Of a DNA stretch of 64,000 nt, positions 24,673 through 32,553 are shown in pieces. Source of the DNA: Micromonospora sp. WMMA1947 (GTDB taxonomy: Bacteria; Actinomycetota; Actinomycetes; Mycobacteriales; Micromonosporaceae); NCBI RefSeq assembly GCF_027497355.1, contig NZ_CP114909.1:2914001-2978000 (forward strand), read 5' to 3'. The stretch's first letter is position 1; each line of letters begins with the position of its first letter. Under the pieces are notes generated by a model. The model did not search any database and had not been told where the DNA came from. It saw nothing but the letters and a program-made list of their open reading frames with translations. A program made the translations under genes and the position numbers.

Positions 24673-25418
24673 CCGGCCTTGTCTCGGCCGCCGGCCTCGG
24701 GCTGATCGGTCCGGCCGCGCCGGCCCGCCGCGACCCGGACGAGCTGCGCGCGCTGGCCGAGGAGGCCGGCCGGGAGCTGGCGGACGCGCCCGCGCTGGAG
24801 ATCGCGCGGTGGGCGGTGGAGACGTTCGGCGAGCGGTTCTGCGTGACCAGCTCGATGGCCGACGGCGTGCTGGCGCACCTGGTCTCCCGGGTCGCGCCCG
24901 GCGTCGACGTGGTGTTCCTGGACACCGGGCTGCACTTCCCGGAGACGTTGAAGGTCCGCGACGAGGTGGCCCGCCGGATGCCGGTGCGGGTGCGCTCGAT
25001 CCGGCCCCGGATGACCGTGGGGCAGCAGGACGGCCAGTACGGTCCGCGCCTGTTCAACAGGTCCCCGGACGACTGCTGCCAGCTGCGCAAGGTGGAGCCG
25101 CTGGAGCGGGCGCTGTCCGGGTACGACGCCTGGGCCGCCGGGCTGCGCCGGGACGAGTCGCCGACCCGGGCGAACACGCCGGTGGTGGGCTTCGACGCGC
25201 GGCGCGGCAAGGTCAAGGTGAACCCGATAGCGGCGTGGACGCAGCGGGAGGTGGACGCCTACGTGGCCCGGTACGACATCCCGGTCAACGAGCTGTTCGC
25301 CCGCGGCTACGGCTCGATCGGCTGCTGGCCGTGCACCCGGCGGACCCGGGCGGGGGAGGACCCGCGTTCCGGGCGCTGGGCGATGTTCGAGAAGACCGAG
25401 TGCGGCCTGCACACCTGA
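24669..25418 (+). CDS. cysH: assimilatory adenylyl-sulfate (APS) reductase CysH
   Basis: A 249-residue reductase that converts APS to sulfite. The PP-loop is SSMADGVLAHL, followed by VFLDTGLHFPETL. Both cysteine pairs for a [4Fe-4S] cluster (DDCCQLRK and GCWPCTR) are present, which marks the APS-type enzyme, and the catalytic cysteine lies in the C-terminal ECGLHT. GTG 24669 overlaps the zinc-ribbon stop. Sulfate activation genes (cysD, cysN) are not in the window, so the pathway's first steps are encoded elsewhere. Confidence 0.93.
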   Translation: MTGLVSAAGLGLIGPAAPARRDPDELRALAEEAGRELADAPALEIARWAVETFGERFCVTSSMADGVLAHLVSRVAPGVDVVFLDTGLHFPETLKVRDEVARRMPVRVRSIRPRMTVGQQDGQYGPRLFNRSPDDCCQLRKVEPLERALSGYDAWAAGLRRDESPTRANTPVVGFDARRGKVKVNPIAAWTQREVDAYVARYDIPVNELFARGYGSIGCWPCTRRTRAGEDPRSGRWAMFEKTECGLHT

Positions 25419-25432
25419 GCGCCGGGCCACCG

Positions 25433-26149
25433 GTGGTGCTGGTGGCCCACGGCAGCCGTGATCCGCGCGCGGCCGAGGCGACGCGGGCGCTGGCCCGCGC
25501 CGTGGCGGACACCTGCCCCGGCCGTCCGGTGCTGCCGAGCTGGCTCGACCACACCGATCCCGGGCCGGCCGAGGTGCTGCGCGGGCTGGCCGCCGACGGC
25601 CACTCCCGGGCGGTCCTGGTGCCGCTGCTGCTGACCGCCGCGTACCACCGGAAGGTGGACATCCCGGCGGCGGTCGCGGCGGCCGGCGCGGACATCGAGG
25701 TACGGGTGACCGACGTGCTGGGGCCGACCGGCGACGGGGTGGACGGCGGGCTGCTGGGCGGGCTGCGCCGACGCCTGGCGGAGGCGACCGGCGACGGGCC
25801 GGGCGGGCTGGACGCGGTGGTGCTGGCGGCGGCGGGCACCCGGGATCCGGCGGCGCGGGCCTCGGTGGGCCGGGTCGCGGCGGCGTTCGGTGCCGGGCTG
25901 GGCCTGCCCTGCCGCGTCTCGTACGCCTCGGCGGCGCCTCCGGAGGTCGGCGACGCGGTGGCGCGACTGCGCGCGGCGGGCGCCCGCCGGGTGGCGGTGG
26001 CGGCCTACTTCCTGGCCCCGGGCCGGTTCCACGACGGGGTACGCGCGTCGGCCCGGTCGGCCGGCGCGGTGGCGGTGGCCGATCCGCTGACCGACCTGCC
26101 GGAGCTGGCGGACCTGGTCCGGCGGCGGGTGGAGGCGGTGGCGGGCTGA
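25433..26149 (+). CDS. CbiX-type sirohydrochlorin ferrochelatase
   Basis: A roughly 238-residue chelatase of the CbiX/SirB family made of two similar halves. Each half begins with a metal-binding or porphyrin-binding strand: VVLVAHGSRDPRA, then VLAAAGTRDPAARAS, where the second has lost the histidine. PLLLTAAYHRKVDIP supplies the other His. It would insert iron into sirohydrochlorin to give siroheme for the upstream reductase. The start is uncertain: GTG 25433 or 25436, or a CTG at 25415 that would overlap the cysH stop as CTGA, following the operon's 4-bp overlap habit. Confidence 0.85.
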   Translation: MVLVAHGSRDPRAAEATRALARAVADTCPGRPVLPSWLDHTDPGPAEVLRGLAADGHSRAVLVPLLLTAAYHRKVDIPAAVAAAGADIEVRVTDVLGPTGDGVDGGLLGGLRRRLAEATGDGPGGLDAVVLAAAGTRDPAARASVGRVAAAFGAGLGLPCRVSYASAAPPEVGDAVARLRAAGARRVAVAAYFLAPGRFHDGVRASARSAGAVAVADPLTDLPELADLVRRRVEAVAG

Positions 26150-26169
26150 CCCGGTCCGGGACAGCAGAA

Positions 26170-26197
26170 CGCCCCGGCCGGAATCCCGGCCGGGGCG
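26170..26197. terminator. hairpin between chelatase and whiB1
   Basis: A perfect 12-bp stem (26170-26181 with 26186-26197) with an AATC loop lies between the convergent stops of the sulfur operon and whiB1; a bidirectional terminator. Confidence 0.85.
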
Positions 26198-26212
26198 GTC
26201 AGCGTGTACGGG

Positions 26213-26470
26213 TCAGGCGGAGTGAGCGCGCAGCACCCGGAGACCGCCGCGGCGCTTCACCGCGCGGCGCTCCTCTTCGCTCATCCCACCCCAGACGCCG
26301 GCGTCCTGACCGGACTCCAGCGCCCACTGCAGGCACTGGTCGGTCACGGGGCAGCGCCGGCAGACGGCCTTCGCCTGCTCCACCTGCAGGAGGGCCGGAC
26401 CGGACGTCCCGATCGGGAAGAACAGCTCCGGGTCCTCGTCGCGGCAGACCGAATCGTGGCGCCAGTCCAT
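26213..26470 (-). CDS. whiB1: WhiB1-type iron-sulfur regulator
   Basis: An 84-to-85-residue WhiB protein that resembles mycobacterial WhiB1 along its length: MDWRHDSVCRDEDPELFFPI, then CRRCPVTDQC (completing the four-cysteine cluster set), GVWGGMSEEERR and a basic tail KRRGG. WhiB1 is an essential, nitric-oxide-sensitive regulator that binds the primary sigma factor in mycobacteria. ATG 26470 gives the usual length; an in-frame ATG at 26488 is possible. The 446-bp region upstream contains a CRP-like palindrome. Confidence 0.93.
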   Translation of the reverse strand: MDWRHDSVCRDEDPELFFPIGTSGPALLQVEQAKAVCRRCPVTDQCLQWALESGQDAGVWGGMSEEERRAVKRRGGLRVLRAHSA

Positions 26471-26916
26471 GGCGGCAACACTCCTCATTCTTAGTGGGTG
26501 GCCAGATAACGCTTCGTTGCTTTTTCTATTTGCGTCCGCATTGCCGAATGGTGACGGTCAGCATCCATCAATTCGGCGCTGCGTGAGCAGGCTGCGGGGC
26601 CGGGGACCTGCTGGAACAGCTCAACCGAACGAGCATATCCAGGCAATGTCCCGGCAACACGAGTTCGCTTGTGAATACTTTCACGAACTACAGCGATGTC
26701 AAGGGTGACGCTCGGAAAAACTCCGAACAGTGAGCGGGCTCACCACCCATTTGTCCGGGTTTGCCAGAGCCCTGGTTACCCGGCGTGCCACAGTCGTTAA
26801 TCAATGTAGTACGGTCTGCGTGAGGTTGCTGACATTTCCGGCACCCTTCCTCGGCGTGGCGGCCACCGCGCCCGCGCGGCGGGGGGTCCGCGTCAACCGA
26901 CTGGGATACCCGAGAC
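26471..26916. other. 446-bp intergenic region, less GC-rich
   Basis: This is the longest gene-free stretch of the window and is visibly richer in A and T than its surroundings. No credible open frame or structural RNA was recognised. It must hold the whiB1 promoter and leader (read leftwards), while the lipid kinase ends at its right side. A CRP-like palindrome sits at 26670-26685. Confidence 0.6.
26670..26685. promoter_or_regulatory. CRP/FNR-like palindrome upstream of whiB1
   Basis: TGTGA-ATACTT-TCACG differs from the TGTGA-N6-TCACA consensus only in its last base. It is 200 bases upstream of whiB1. In Mycobacterium tuberculosis whiB1 transcription is controlled by the CRP homologue, so position and sequence agree. 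Confidence 0.55.
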
Positions 26917-27867
26917 CTAGCAGATTACTCTCAGTGCGGCCGGTACGGATGTGAATCGGACTTTCTCCCGCTCGCCGAGGTAGTCCCCGTCCAGTTGGAA
27001 CGGCAACGGACGCTCCGAGACCAGCGTGAACTCGGCCACGTCGTGCAGCCGCAGCACCTGCTTGCCGTGCGGATCCGGTCGTTTCGAGAAGAACTGCGCC
27101 GCCGTACGGGCCGTGCTGGCCACCCGCAACCGCCGCAGCGCGAGCACGTCGAGCCCCAGGTCGAACGACGCCTCCGGGTTCGGGTTGATCTCCCGGTCGC
27201 CCAGGTACGTCCACGGCGCGGTGTTCTGGATGATCGCGGTGGCCAGATCCGTGTCGGGCGCCTCACCCGGGCGCTCCAGCCTGATCGACGGGTGGCGGCG
27301 GTCCGAGCCGACGAAGTACTGACTCGCGGTGGAGCGGAAGTAGAGCGCCGGAGTGGAGACGCGCCCCTTCTTGCGGGCCTGTTCCACCCGGCGGATGACA
27401 GCCGCGTCCAGCCCGAAGCCGGCGCAGAACGTGAAATAGCGGTCGTCGGCCCGGCCCAGCCCGATCGTGCGGGACCGGCCCAGCCGCAGCCCCTCCAGGA
27501 TCATGCTGGTGCCGTCCGGCCACTCCCGGGGCAGCCCGAGCGCGCGGGCGAAGACGTTCGTCGAACCGCCCGGCACGGTGGCCAGCGCGGGCAGCCGCTC
27601 GGCCGAGGTCTGTCCGGTGCGGAACGTCGGCGGCTCCGCCGCCATCAGGCCGTTCACCACCTCGTTGACGGTGCCGTCGCCGCCGAGCGTGACGACCAGG
27701 TCGACGCCCTCCTGGGCGGCCTCCCGGGCCAGATCCATGGCGTGGCCCCGTCGGCGGGTGTACCGCACCGACAGGTCGACTTCACTGCGCAACGCCCGGA
27801 CCAGCACGTCCCGGCTGCGCTCGCTGGTGGTGGTGGCCTTCGGATTGACCACCAGGACGGCCCGCAT
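26917..27867 (-). CDS. diacylglycerol/lipid kinase family protein
   Basis: A 316-residue DAGK-catalytic-domain kinase. The glycine-rich nucleotide loop is VVTLGGDGTVNEVVNG, followed by ATVPGGSTNVFARALGLP, and the C-terminal lobe contains PFQLDGDYLG. Such enzymes phosphorylate diacylglycerol, sphingoid bases or similar lipids. The start is the ATG before RAVLVVNPKA. It is divergent from a small membrane protein. A related gene neighbours whiB1 in mycobacteria, as I recall, so the neighbourhood is probably old. Confidence 0.9.
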   Translation of the reverse strand: MRAVLVVNPKATTTSERSRDVLVRALRSEVDLSVRYTRRRGHAMDLAREAAQEGVDLVVTLGGDGTVNEVVNGLMAAEPPTFRTGQTSAERLPALATVPGGSTNVFARALGLPREWPDGTSMILEGLRLGRSRTIGLGRADDRYFTFCAGFGLDAAVIRRVEQARKKGRVSTPALYFRSTASQYFVGSDRRHPSIRLERPGEAPDTDLATAIIQNTAPWTYLGDREINPNPEASFDLGLDVLALRRLRVASTARTAAQFFSKRPDPHGKQVLRLHDVAEFTLVSERPLPFQLDGDYLGEREKVRFTSVPAALRVIC

Positions 27868-27910
27868 GGGCGGCACTGTACCGCGACTACCCACCGGTAT
27901 CGTGGCGCCC

Positions 27911-28312
27911 GTGACGATCGACTCCGACCCGCTCCCCGGCACGCTGCGTGCGGCGGTGCTCCTGCTACGTGTCCAGGCGGTGGCGCTGGGGCTGATCGCG
28001 GTGTGGCTCATCTGGTCCGACCTCACCGCCGACACGACGGACCTGACCTCGGCGCTGCTGGTGACCGTCTTCGCGGTCGGCGGCGCGGTGGCGCTCTGGG
28101 CGCTCGGCGGCGCGCTGTCCCGCCGCCGCGCCGGGGCCCGCGCGCCGGCCATCGTGCTCCAGCTCATGCTGCTGCCGGTCGGCTGGTTCATGATCGAGGG
28201 CGGGATGGGCTGGCTCGGCGTACCGCTGATCGCGCTCGGGATCGGCATGGTCGGGCTGCTGGTGAGCGGTCCGACGAACCGCGCGCTGGGCTTCGGTGAG
28301 CCGGCCGGCTGA
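27911..28312 (+). CDS. small four-helix membrane protein
   Basis: A 133-residue protein with four predicted hydrophobic helices (LRVQAVALGLIAVWLIW; LLVTVFAVGGAVALWALGG; AIVLQLMLLPVGWFMI; VPLIALGIGMVGLLV) separated by short loops, one of them basic (SRRRAGARA). No enzymatic motif is present. GTG 27911 is the only reasonable start. It diverges from the lipid kinase with 43 bases between, so the two promoters must overlap. Function unknown. Confidence 0.8.
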   Translation: MTIDSDPLPGTLRAAVLLLRVQAVALGLIAVWLIWSDLTADTTDLTSALLVTVFAVGGAVALWALGGALSRRRAGARAPAIVLQLMLLPVGWFMIEGGMGWLGVPLIALGIGMVGLLVSGPTNRALGFGEPAG

Positions 28313-28350
28313 GAGCCCGCGGGGCCTGGACGCCGCCGGCCGCTTGTTGG

Positions 28351-28758
28351 TCAGAAGCCGCCGGCGCGGCGGGTGAGCAGCGAGATGGTGGCCCGGCCGC
28401 CGGACGCCTGGGCGTTCGCCCCGCTGGTCAGCGCGGTCAGCACCTTCCAGGCGAACGACGACTCGGACGGCAGCGTGGCGCCCCGGACCGTCGGCACCGT
28501 CACCTCGACGGTGAGCGCGTCTTCGGTGACCGCGAACCGGCACTCCAGCTCGGCGTCGCGGGTGGCGATGGCGAGCAGCATGGCGCACGCCTCGTCGACG
28601 GCGATACGCAGATCCTCGATCTCGTCGAGGGCGAACTGGAGCCGGGCCGCGAGCCCGGCCGTGGCGGTGCGGAGCACGCCGAGGTAGCCACCGTCGGCGG
28701 GCACGGTGAGATGGACGACGTCGTCGTCGGTCGCCGGGTGCCCGGTCAGTTGAGTCAC
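28351..28758 (-). CDS. RsbW-like anti-sigma/ATP-binding protein
   Basis: A 135-residue GHKL ATPase of the RsbW/SpoIIAB family. The N box is DLRIAVDEACAMLLA, but the ATP-lid region after it is short and the usual DxGxG G1 motif is replaced by TVPTVRGATLP, so ATP binding may be weak or the protein may act by binding alone. Homologues block an SigF-type sigma factor until released by an antagonist. No sigma or anti-anti-sigma gene adjoins it. It starts at GTG 28758. Confidence 0.8.
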   Translation of the reverse strand: MTQLTGHPATDDDVVHLTVPADGGYLGVLRTATAGLAARLQFALDEIEDLRIAVDEACAMLLAIATRDAELECRFAVTEDALTVEVTVPTVRGATLPSESSFAWKVLTALTSGANAQASGGRATISLLTRRAGGF

Positions 28759-28790
28759 GGCTCCTCCCCCCGGTGCGGGACTCTACCCGG

Positions 28791-29315
28791 TCAGGGGGCC
28801 GACCGCGTGGGCGCGGCCGTCGCGTGCGTGGCGAGCTCGCGCAACGCCGGCCCGGCCAGCCGGTACGGGGTCCACTCGTCCATCGGCGTGGCGCCGATCG
28901 CGGCGTAGAAGCGGGCCGCCGGGTTCCAGTTGATCATCCACCACTCCAGCCGCTGGTAGCCCCGCTCGACGCAGATCGCGGCGAGGGTGGCCAGTAGCAT
29001 CCGGCCCGCGCCGGTGCCCCGGGCGTCCGGGCGGACGTAGAGGTCCTCCAGGTAGATGCCGTGCACACCGGCCCAGGTGGAGAAGTTGAGGAACCAGAGC
29101 GCGAAGCCGACCGGCTGGTCCGACGCGTCGACGGCGACGTGGCCGAACAGCGCCGGGGACGGGCCGAACAGGGCCGCCTCGAGCTGTGCCGCGGTGAGAT
29201 GGCACTGCTCGGGCGCGCGCTCGTACTCGGCGAGTTCGTGCACCATGGCGACGACGGCCGGTACGTCCTCGGGACGTACCGGCCGGATCGTCGGAGTGCC
29301 GTCGGGCGACGTCAC
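28791..29315 (-). CDS. GNAT acetyltransferase coupled to sodN
   Basis: A 174-residue GNAT enzyme resembling diamine/spermidine acetyltransferases: RPVRPEDVPAVVAMVHELAE at the N terminus, GIYLEDLYVRPDARGTGAGR for acetyl-CoA binding, and RLEWWMINWNPAARFYAAIG. The GTG start overlaps the sodN TGA by 4 bp, so it is the second gene of the nickel-SOD transcript. The natural substrate is unknown, and no role in SOD maturation has been described to my knowledge. Confidence 0.87.
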   Translation of the reverse strand: MTSPDGTPTIRPVRPEDVPAVVAMVHELAEYERAPEQCHLTAAQLEAALFGPSPALFGHVAVDASDQPVGFALWFLNFSTWAGVHGIYLEDLYVRPDARGTGAGRMLLATLAAICVERGYQRLEWWMINWNPAARFYAAIGATPMDEWTPYRLAGPALRELATHATAAPTRSAP

Positions 29316-29716
29316 GCCTGCTTGGTCTCCCAGAAGATCTTCGAGATCTCGTCGATCTTCGCCAGCAGCTCGTCGGCCTTGGCCGGGTCGGTGCCACCCT
29401 TGGCGCCGGCTGCGCCGGCCAGCTTGGTGGCCTCGTTGAACAGCTGGTGCAGGTGCGGGTACTTCTCGAAGTGCGGCGCCTTGAAGTAGTCGGTCCAGAG
29501 CACCCACAGGTGGTGCTTGACCAGCTCGGCCCGCTGCTCCTTGATCAGGATGGCGCGGGTGCGGAACTCCGGGTCGGTGTTGGCCTGGTACTTCTCGCAG
29601 ATCATTTTGACCGACTCGGCCTCGATCCGGGCCTGGGCCGGGTCGTAGACGCCGCAGGGCAGGTCGCAGTGAGCGCTGGCCGTCACCCGGGGCGTGAGGA
29701 TGCGGGGAAGGCGCAT
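29312..29716 (-). CDS. sodN: nickel-containing superoxide dismutase
   Basis: NiSOD precursor of 134 residues. The mature protein should start at the His of the nickel hook, HCDLPCGVYDP, which supplies the N-terminal amine, His1, Cys2 and Cys6. A 15-residue propeptide (MRLPRILTPRVTASA) must be removed first, and the divergent sodX gene encodes the protease for that. The rest is the expected four-helix bundle. GGAGGA stands 5 bases before ATG 29716. In Streptomyces, nickel controls this gene through Nur; I did not find a convincing Nur box. Confidence 0.96.
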   Translation of the reverse strand: MRLPRILTPRVTASAHCDLPCGVYDPAQARIEAESVKMICEKYQANTDPEFRTRAILIKEQRAELVKHHLWVLWTDYFKAPHFEKYPHLHQLFNEATKLAGAAGAKGGTDPAKADELLAKIDEISKIFWETKQA

Positions 29717-29794
29717 CAGGGTCCTCCATGGGTTGTTTGCGATGATCCAAGACGACATTACTCCTGGAGACGCCCTCGGGGGCTGGGAGGTGAC

Positions 29795-30133
29795 ATGGCG
29801 CCCACCGGTGGACTACCGGCCCTGCGCGGCCCGCTGGTGCCGGTGCTGGTGACCGGCCCCTCCATGGCCCCGGCGCTGCGTCACGGCGACGCGGTCCTGG
29901 TGCGCACCGGAGGCCGGCCGGTACGCCCCGGTGACGTGGTCGTCGCGGTGTTCCGCAGCCGTCCCGACCTGCTCGTCGTCAAGCGGGCGGTGGAACCGCG
30001 CGACGGCGGATGGTGGTTGCGCGGCGACAACGAGTTCGTCACCGACGACTCCCGGGCGTACGGGGTGGCCGACGTCCGCGGCCGGGTGGTGGCCCGCTGG
30101 TGGCCGCGCCCGGGACGGGTCAGGAGCAGGTAA
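29795..30133 (+). CDS. sodX: nickel-type SOD maturation protease SodX
   Basis: A 112-residue S24/S26-type peptidase with the catalytic serine in VTGPSMAPALRHGD and the general-base lysine in LLVVKRAVEP. The closing strand LRGDNEFVTDDSRAYGVA is the signal-peptidase D-N-x-x-x-S-x-D box. It lacks a membrane anchor, as expected for SodX, which trims the NiSOD propeptide inside the cell. GGGAGG precedes ATG 29795. It is divergent from sodN with 78 bases between, so both can share control elements. Confidence 0.93.
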   Translation: MAPTGGLPALRGPLVPVLVTGPSMAPALRHGDAVLVRTGGRPVRPGDVVVAVFRSRPDLLVVKRAVEPRDGGWWLRGDNEFVTDDSRAYGVADVRGRVVARWWPRPGRVRSR

Positions 30134-30290
30134 CGACCGGAGCGGATATGACCCCGCTCACATACTGGGCGCCGGTGCGTGACTATGCTCGAAAAGTGCC
30201 CGGGTGACCCCCGCACCGCCGCGCCGCCGGTCGCTGACCACCGCTGACCACGCCGGCCGGTCCGTCTGCTCGACAGATCCTGGAGTCACC

Positions 30291-31466
30291 ATGTCTTCGT
30301 CCACCCCGGACCCCGCCGATCCCGTCTTCCGCCTGCACGTCGGCGGCAAGATGGCAGTCGCCTCCACCGTGCCGCTGACCAGCCGTGAGGACCTCTCCCT
30401 CGCGTACACCCCGGGGGTCGCCCGGGTGTGTGAGGCGATCGCCGCCGACCCCGCGCTCGCCGACACCTACACCTGGGTGTCGCACACCGTCGCCGTGGTC
30501 ACCGACGGTTCCGCCGTACTCGGTCTGGGCAACATCGGCCCGCGCGCCGCGCTGCCCGTGATGGAGGGCAAGGCGGTGCTGTTCAAGCAGTTCGCCGGCG
30601 TGGACGCGGTACCGGTCTGCCTGGACACGCAGGACGTGGACGAGATCGTCGCGACGGTCAAGGCGCTCGCGCCCTCGTTCGGCGGGATCAACCTGGAGGA
30701 CATCAGCGCCCCGCGCTGCTTCGAGGTGGAGCGCCGGCTCGACGAGGCGCTGGACATCCCGGTCTTCCACGACGACCAGCACGGCACCGCGATCGTGGTG
30801 CTCGCCGCGCTGCGCAACGCCGCGGCGCTGCTCAACCGCAAGCTCGGCGACCTGCGGGTGGCGGTCAGCGGCGCGGGCGCGGCCGGGGTGGCGGTCACCA
30901 AGATGCTGATCGCCGGCGGCGTCGACCCGGACCGGGTGGTGGTGTGCGACTCGCGCGGCATCATCGGCCGGCACCGCGAGCTGACCGGCACCAAGGCCGA
31001 ACTGGCCGAGATGACGAACGCCGACGGGCGGCAGGGCGACATCACCGAGGCGCTGCGCGACGCGGACGTGCTCGTGGGCGTCTCCGGCGGCCAGATCCCG
31101 GAGGCGGCGGTGGCCGGCATGGCCCCCGGCGGCATCGTGTTCGCGCTCGCCAACCCCACCCCGGAGGTGCACCCCGAGGTGGCCGCCCGGCACGTGGCGG
31201 TCGTCGCCACCGGGCGCAGCGACTACCCGAACCAGATCAACAACGTGCTCGCGTTCCCCGGTGTGTTCCGGGGCGCGCTGGACGCCGGGGCCACCCGGAT
31301 CACCGACTCGATGAAGGTGGCCGCCGCCGACGCCATCGCCGGGGTGGTGGCCGAGTCGCTGACGGCCGACGCCATCGTGCCGTCGCCGCTGGACCCGCGC
31401 GTCGCGCCGGCGGTGGCCGAGGCGGTCGCGGAGGCCGCCCGCCGCGACGGTGTCGCCCGCCGCTGA
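30291..31466 (+). CDS. NAD(P)-dependent malic enzyme
   Basis: A 391-residue short-form bacterial malic enzyme (malate to pyruvate plus CO2). Conserved segments are the catalytic-tyrosine SLAYTPGVA, GLGNIGPRAALPVMEGK, FGGINLEDISAPRCFEVER and IPVFHDDQHGTAIV, then a Rossmann domain (VSGAGAAGVAVTKML). There is no phosphotransacetylase-like C-terminal extension, unlike the MaeB type. GGAG precedes ATG 30291. A palindromic repeat begins 5 bases after the stop. NAD versus NADP preference cannot be told from sequence by eye. Confidence 0.95.
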   Translation: MSSSTPDPADPVFRLHVGGKMAVASTVPLTSREDLSLAYTPGVARVCEAIAADPALADTYTWVSHTVAVVTDGSAVLGLGNIGPRAALPVMEGKAVLFKQFAGVDAVPVCLDTQDVDEIVATVKALAPSFGGINLEDISAPRCFEVERRLDEALDIPVFHDDQHGTAIVVLAALRNAAALLNRKLGDLRVAVSGAGAAGVAVTKMLIAGGVDPDRVVVCDSRGIIGRHRELTGTKAELAEMTNADGRQGDITEALRDADVLVGVSGGQIPEAAVAGMAPGGIVFALANPTPEVHPEVAARHVAVVATGRSDYPNQINNVLAFPGVFRGALDAGATRITDSMKVAAADAIAGVVAESLTADAIVPSPLDPRVAPAVAEAVAEAARRDGVARR

Positions 31467-31471
31467 GATGC

Positions 31472-31523
31472 AAGGAAGGGGCCCTTCCTAACGCCTCCGG
31501 TAGAGGAAGGGCCCCTTCTTAAC
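31472..31523. repeat. GAAGGGGCCCCTTC-family palindromic element, copy A
   Basis: A 52-bp element with two GGGCCC palindromic cores (AAGGAAGGGGCCCTTCCT and GGAAGGGCCCCTTCTTAAC) joined by a centre containing CTCCGGTAGA. The reverse complement of the whole unit is about nine-tenths identical to copy B near 33593-33642. Lying just after the malic enzyme stop, it may also act as a terminator. Confidence 0.85.
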
Positions 31524-31551
31524 TGCTGCTCAGCTTGTTACCGTGCCGATC

Positions 31552-32505
31552 ATGCGTGCTGCCTATGCCTCGGCCTTCGACGCCGACAACCCGCTCGCCG
31601 CGCTCGCCGTCGGCGACCGTCCCGAGCCGACCCACCCGCAGGACGACTGGGTCACCGTGCAGGTACGGGCCAGCTCGCTCAACCACCACGACCTCTGGTC
31701 GCTGCGCGGCGTGGGCCTGACCGCCGGCCAGCTCCCGATGATCCTCGGCTGTGACGCGGTCGGCACCGACCCGGACGGCAACGAGGTGGTCATCTACCCG
31801 GTCGTGCCCACCCCCGGTGACCCGCGCGGGGTCTCCATCCTCTCCGAGCACTACCAGGGCACGTTCGCCGAGCTTGTCGCCGTACCCCGGATGAATTTGC
31901 TGCCGCTGCCCGACGGCCTGTCGGCGACCGACGCGGCGTGCCTGCCCACGGCCTGGCTCACCGCCTGGCGGATGCTGACCACCAAGGGCCGGGTCGCCGA
32001 CGGCGAGTCGGTGCTGGTCCAGGGCGCCGGCGGTGGCGTGGCCACCGCGGCTGTCGCACTCGGCGTCGCGCTCGGCAAGCGGGTGTACGCGACCAGCCGC
32101 GACGCCGCCAAGCGGGAGCGGATCACCGAACTGGGCGCGACCGCGCTCGAACCGGGCGCGCGGCTGCCGGAGCGGGTCGACGTGGTGATCGAGACGGTCG
32201 GCGCGGCCACGTTCGACCACTCGCTGAAGTCGGCCGCCCCGATGGCCCGGATCGTGGTCTCCGGCGCCACCGCCGGGCACGAGCCGAAGATCAACCTGCG
32301 CCGGGTCTTCGCCATGCAGCTGGAGATTCTCGGCACCTCGATGGGTACGCCGGACGAGCTGACCGAGCTGCTCGCGTTCTGCGCCGAGCACGAGGTGCGC
32401 CCGGTGGTCGACCGGGTGGTGCCGTTCAGCGAGATCTCCGAGGCGTTCGCCCGGCTGCACTCCGGTGAGGTCTTCGGCAAGGTGGTCGTCGACCACACCG
32501 CGTGA
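31552..32505 (+). CDS. zinc-independent quinone oxidoreductase-like MDR alcohol dehydrogenase
   Basis: A 317-residue medium-chain reductase of the quinone-oxidoreductase group. It has SSLNHHDLWSLRGVG at the N terminus, the nucleotide motif VLVQGAGGGVATAAVALGVA and the C-terminal SGEVFGKVVVD that is typical of the family. Zinc ligands of true alcohol dehydrogenases are not evident. ATG 31552 is preferred to GTG 31543. It stands alone between a palindromic repeat and an insertion sequence. The substrate is unknown. Confidence 0.88.
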   Translation: MRAAYASAFDADNPLAALAVGDRPEPTHPQDDWVTVQVRASSLNHHDLWSLRGVGLTAGQLPMILGCDAVGTDPDGNEVVIYPVVPTPGDPRGVSILSEHYQGTFAELVAVPRMNLLPLPDGLSATDAACLPTAWLTAWRMLTTKGRVADGESVLVQGAGGGVATAAVALGVALGKRVYATSRDAAKRERITELGATALEPGARLPERVDVVIETVGAATFDHSLKSAAPMARIVVSGATAGHEPKINLRRVFAMQLEILGTSMGTPDELTELLAFCAEHEVRPVVDRVVPFSEISEAFARLHSGEVFGKVVVDHTA

Positions 32506-32507
32506 CG

Positions 32508-32531
32508 CGCGCGGCGCGCGCCGGCCGCGCG
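32508..32531 (+). terminator. short GC hairpin after the oxidoreductase
   Basis: CGCGCGGC and GCCGCGCG form an 8-bp stem with an 8-base loop immediately after the stop codon. The region is very GC-rich, so chance pairing is possible. Confidence 0.4.
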
Positions 32532-32553
32532 GTCGGCGCGGAAGGCTTGTTAA

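Noticed and set aside
29717..29794. Possible Nur box in the sodN-sodX intergenic region
   Set aside because: TTTGCGATGATCCAA has one plausible half only; without a second TTGCAA-like half it does not meet the consensus.
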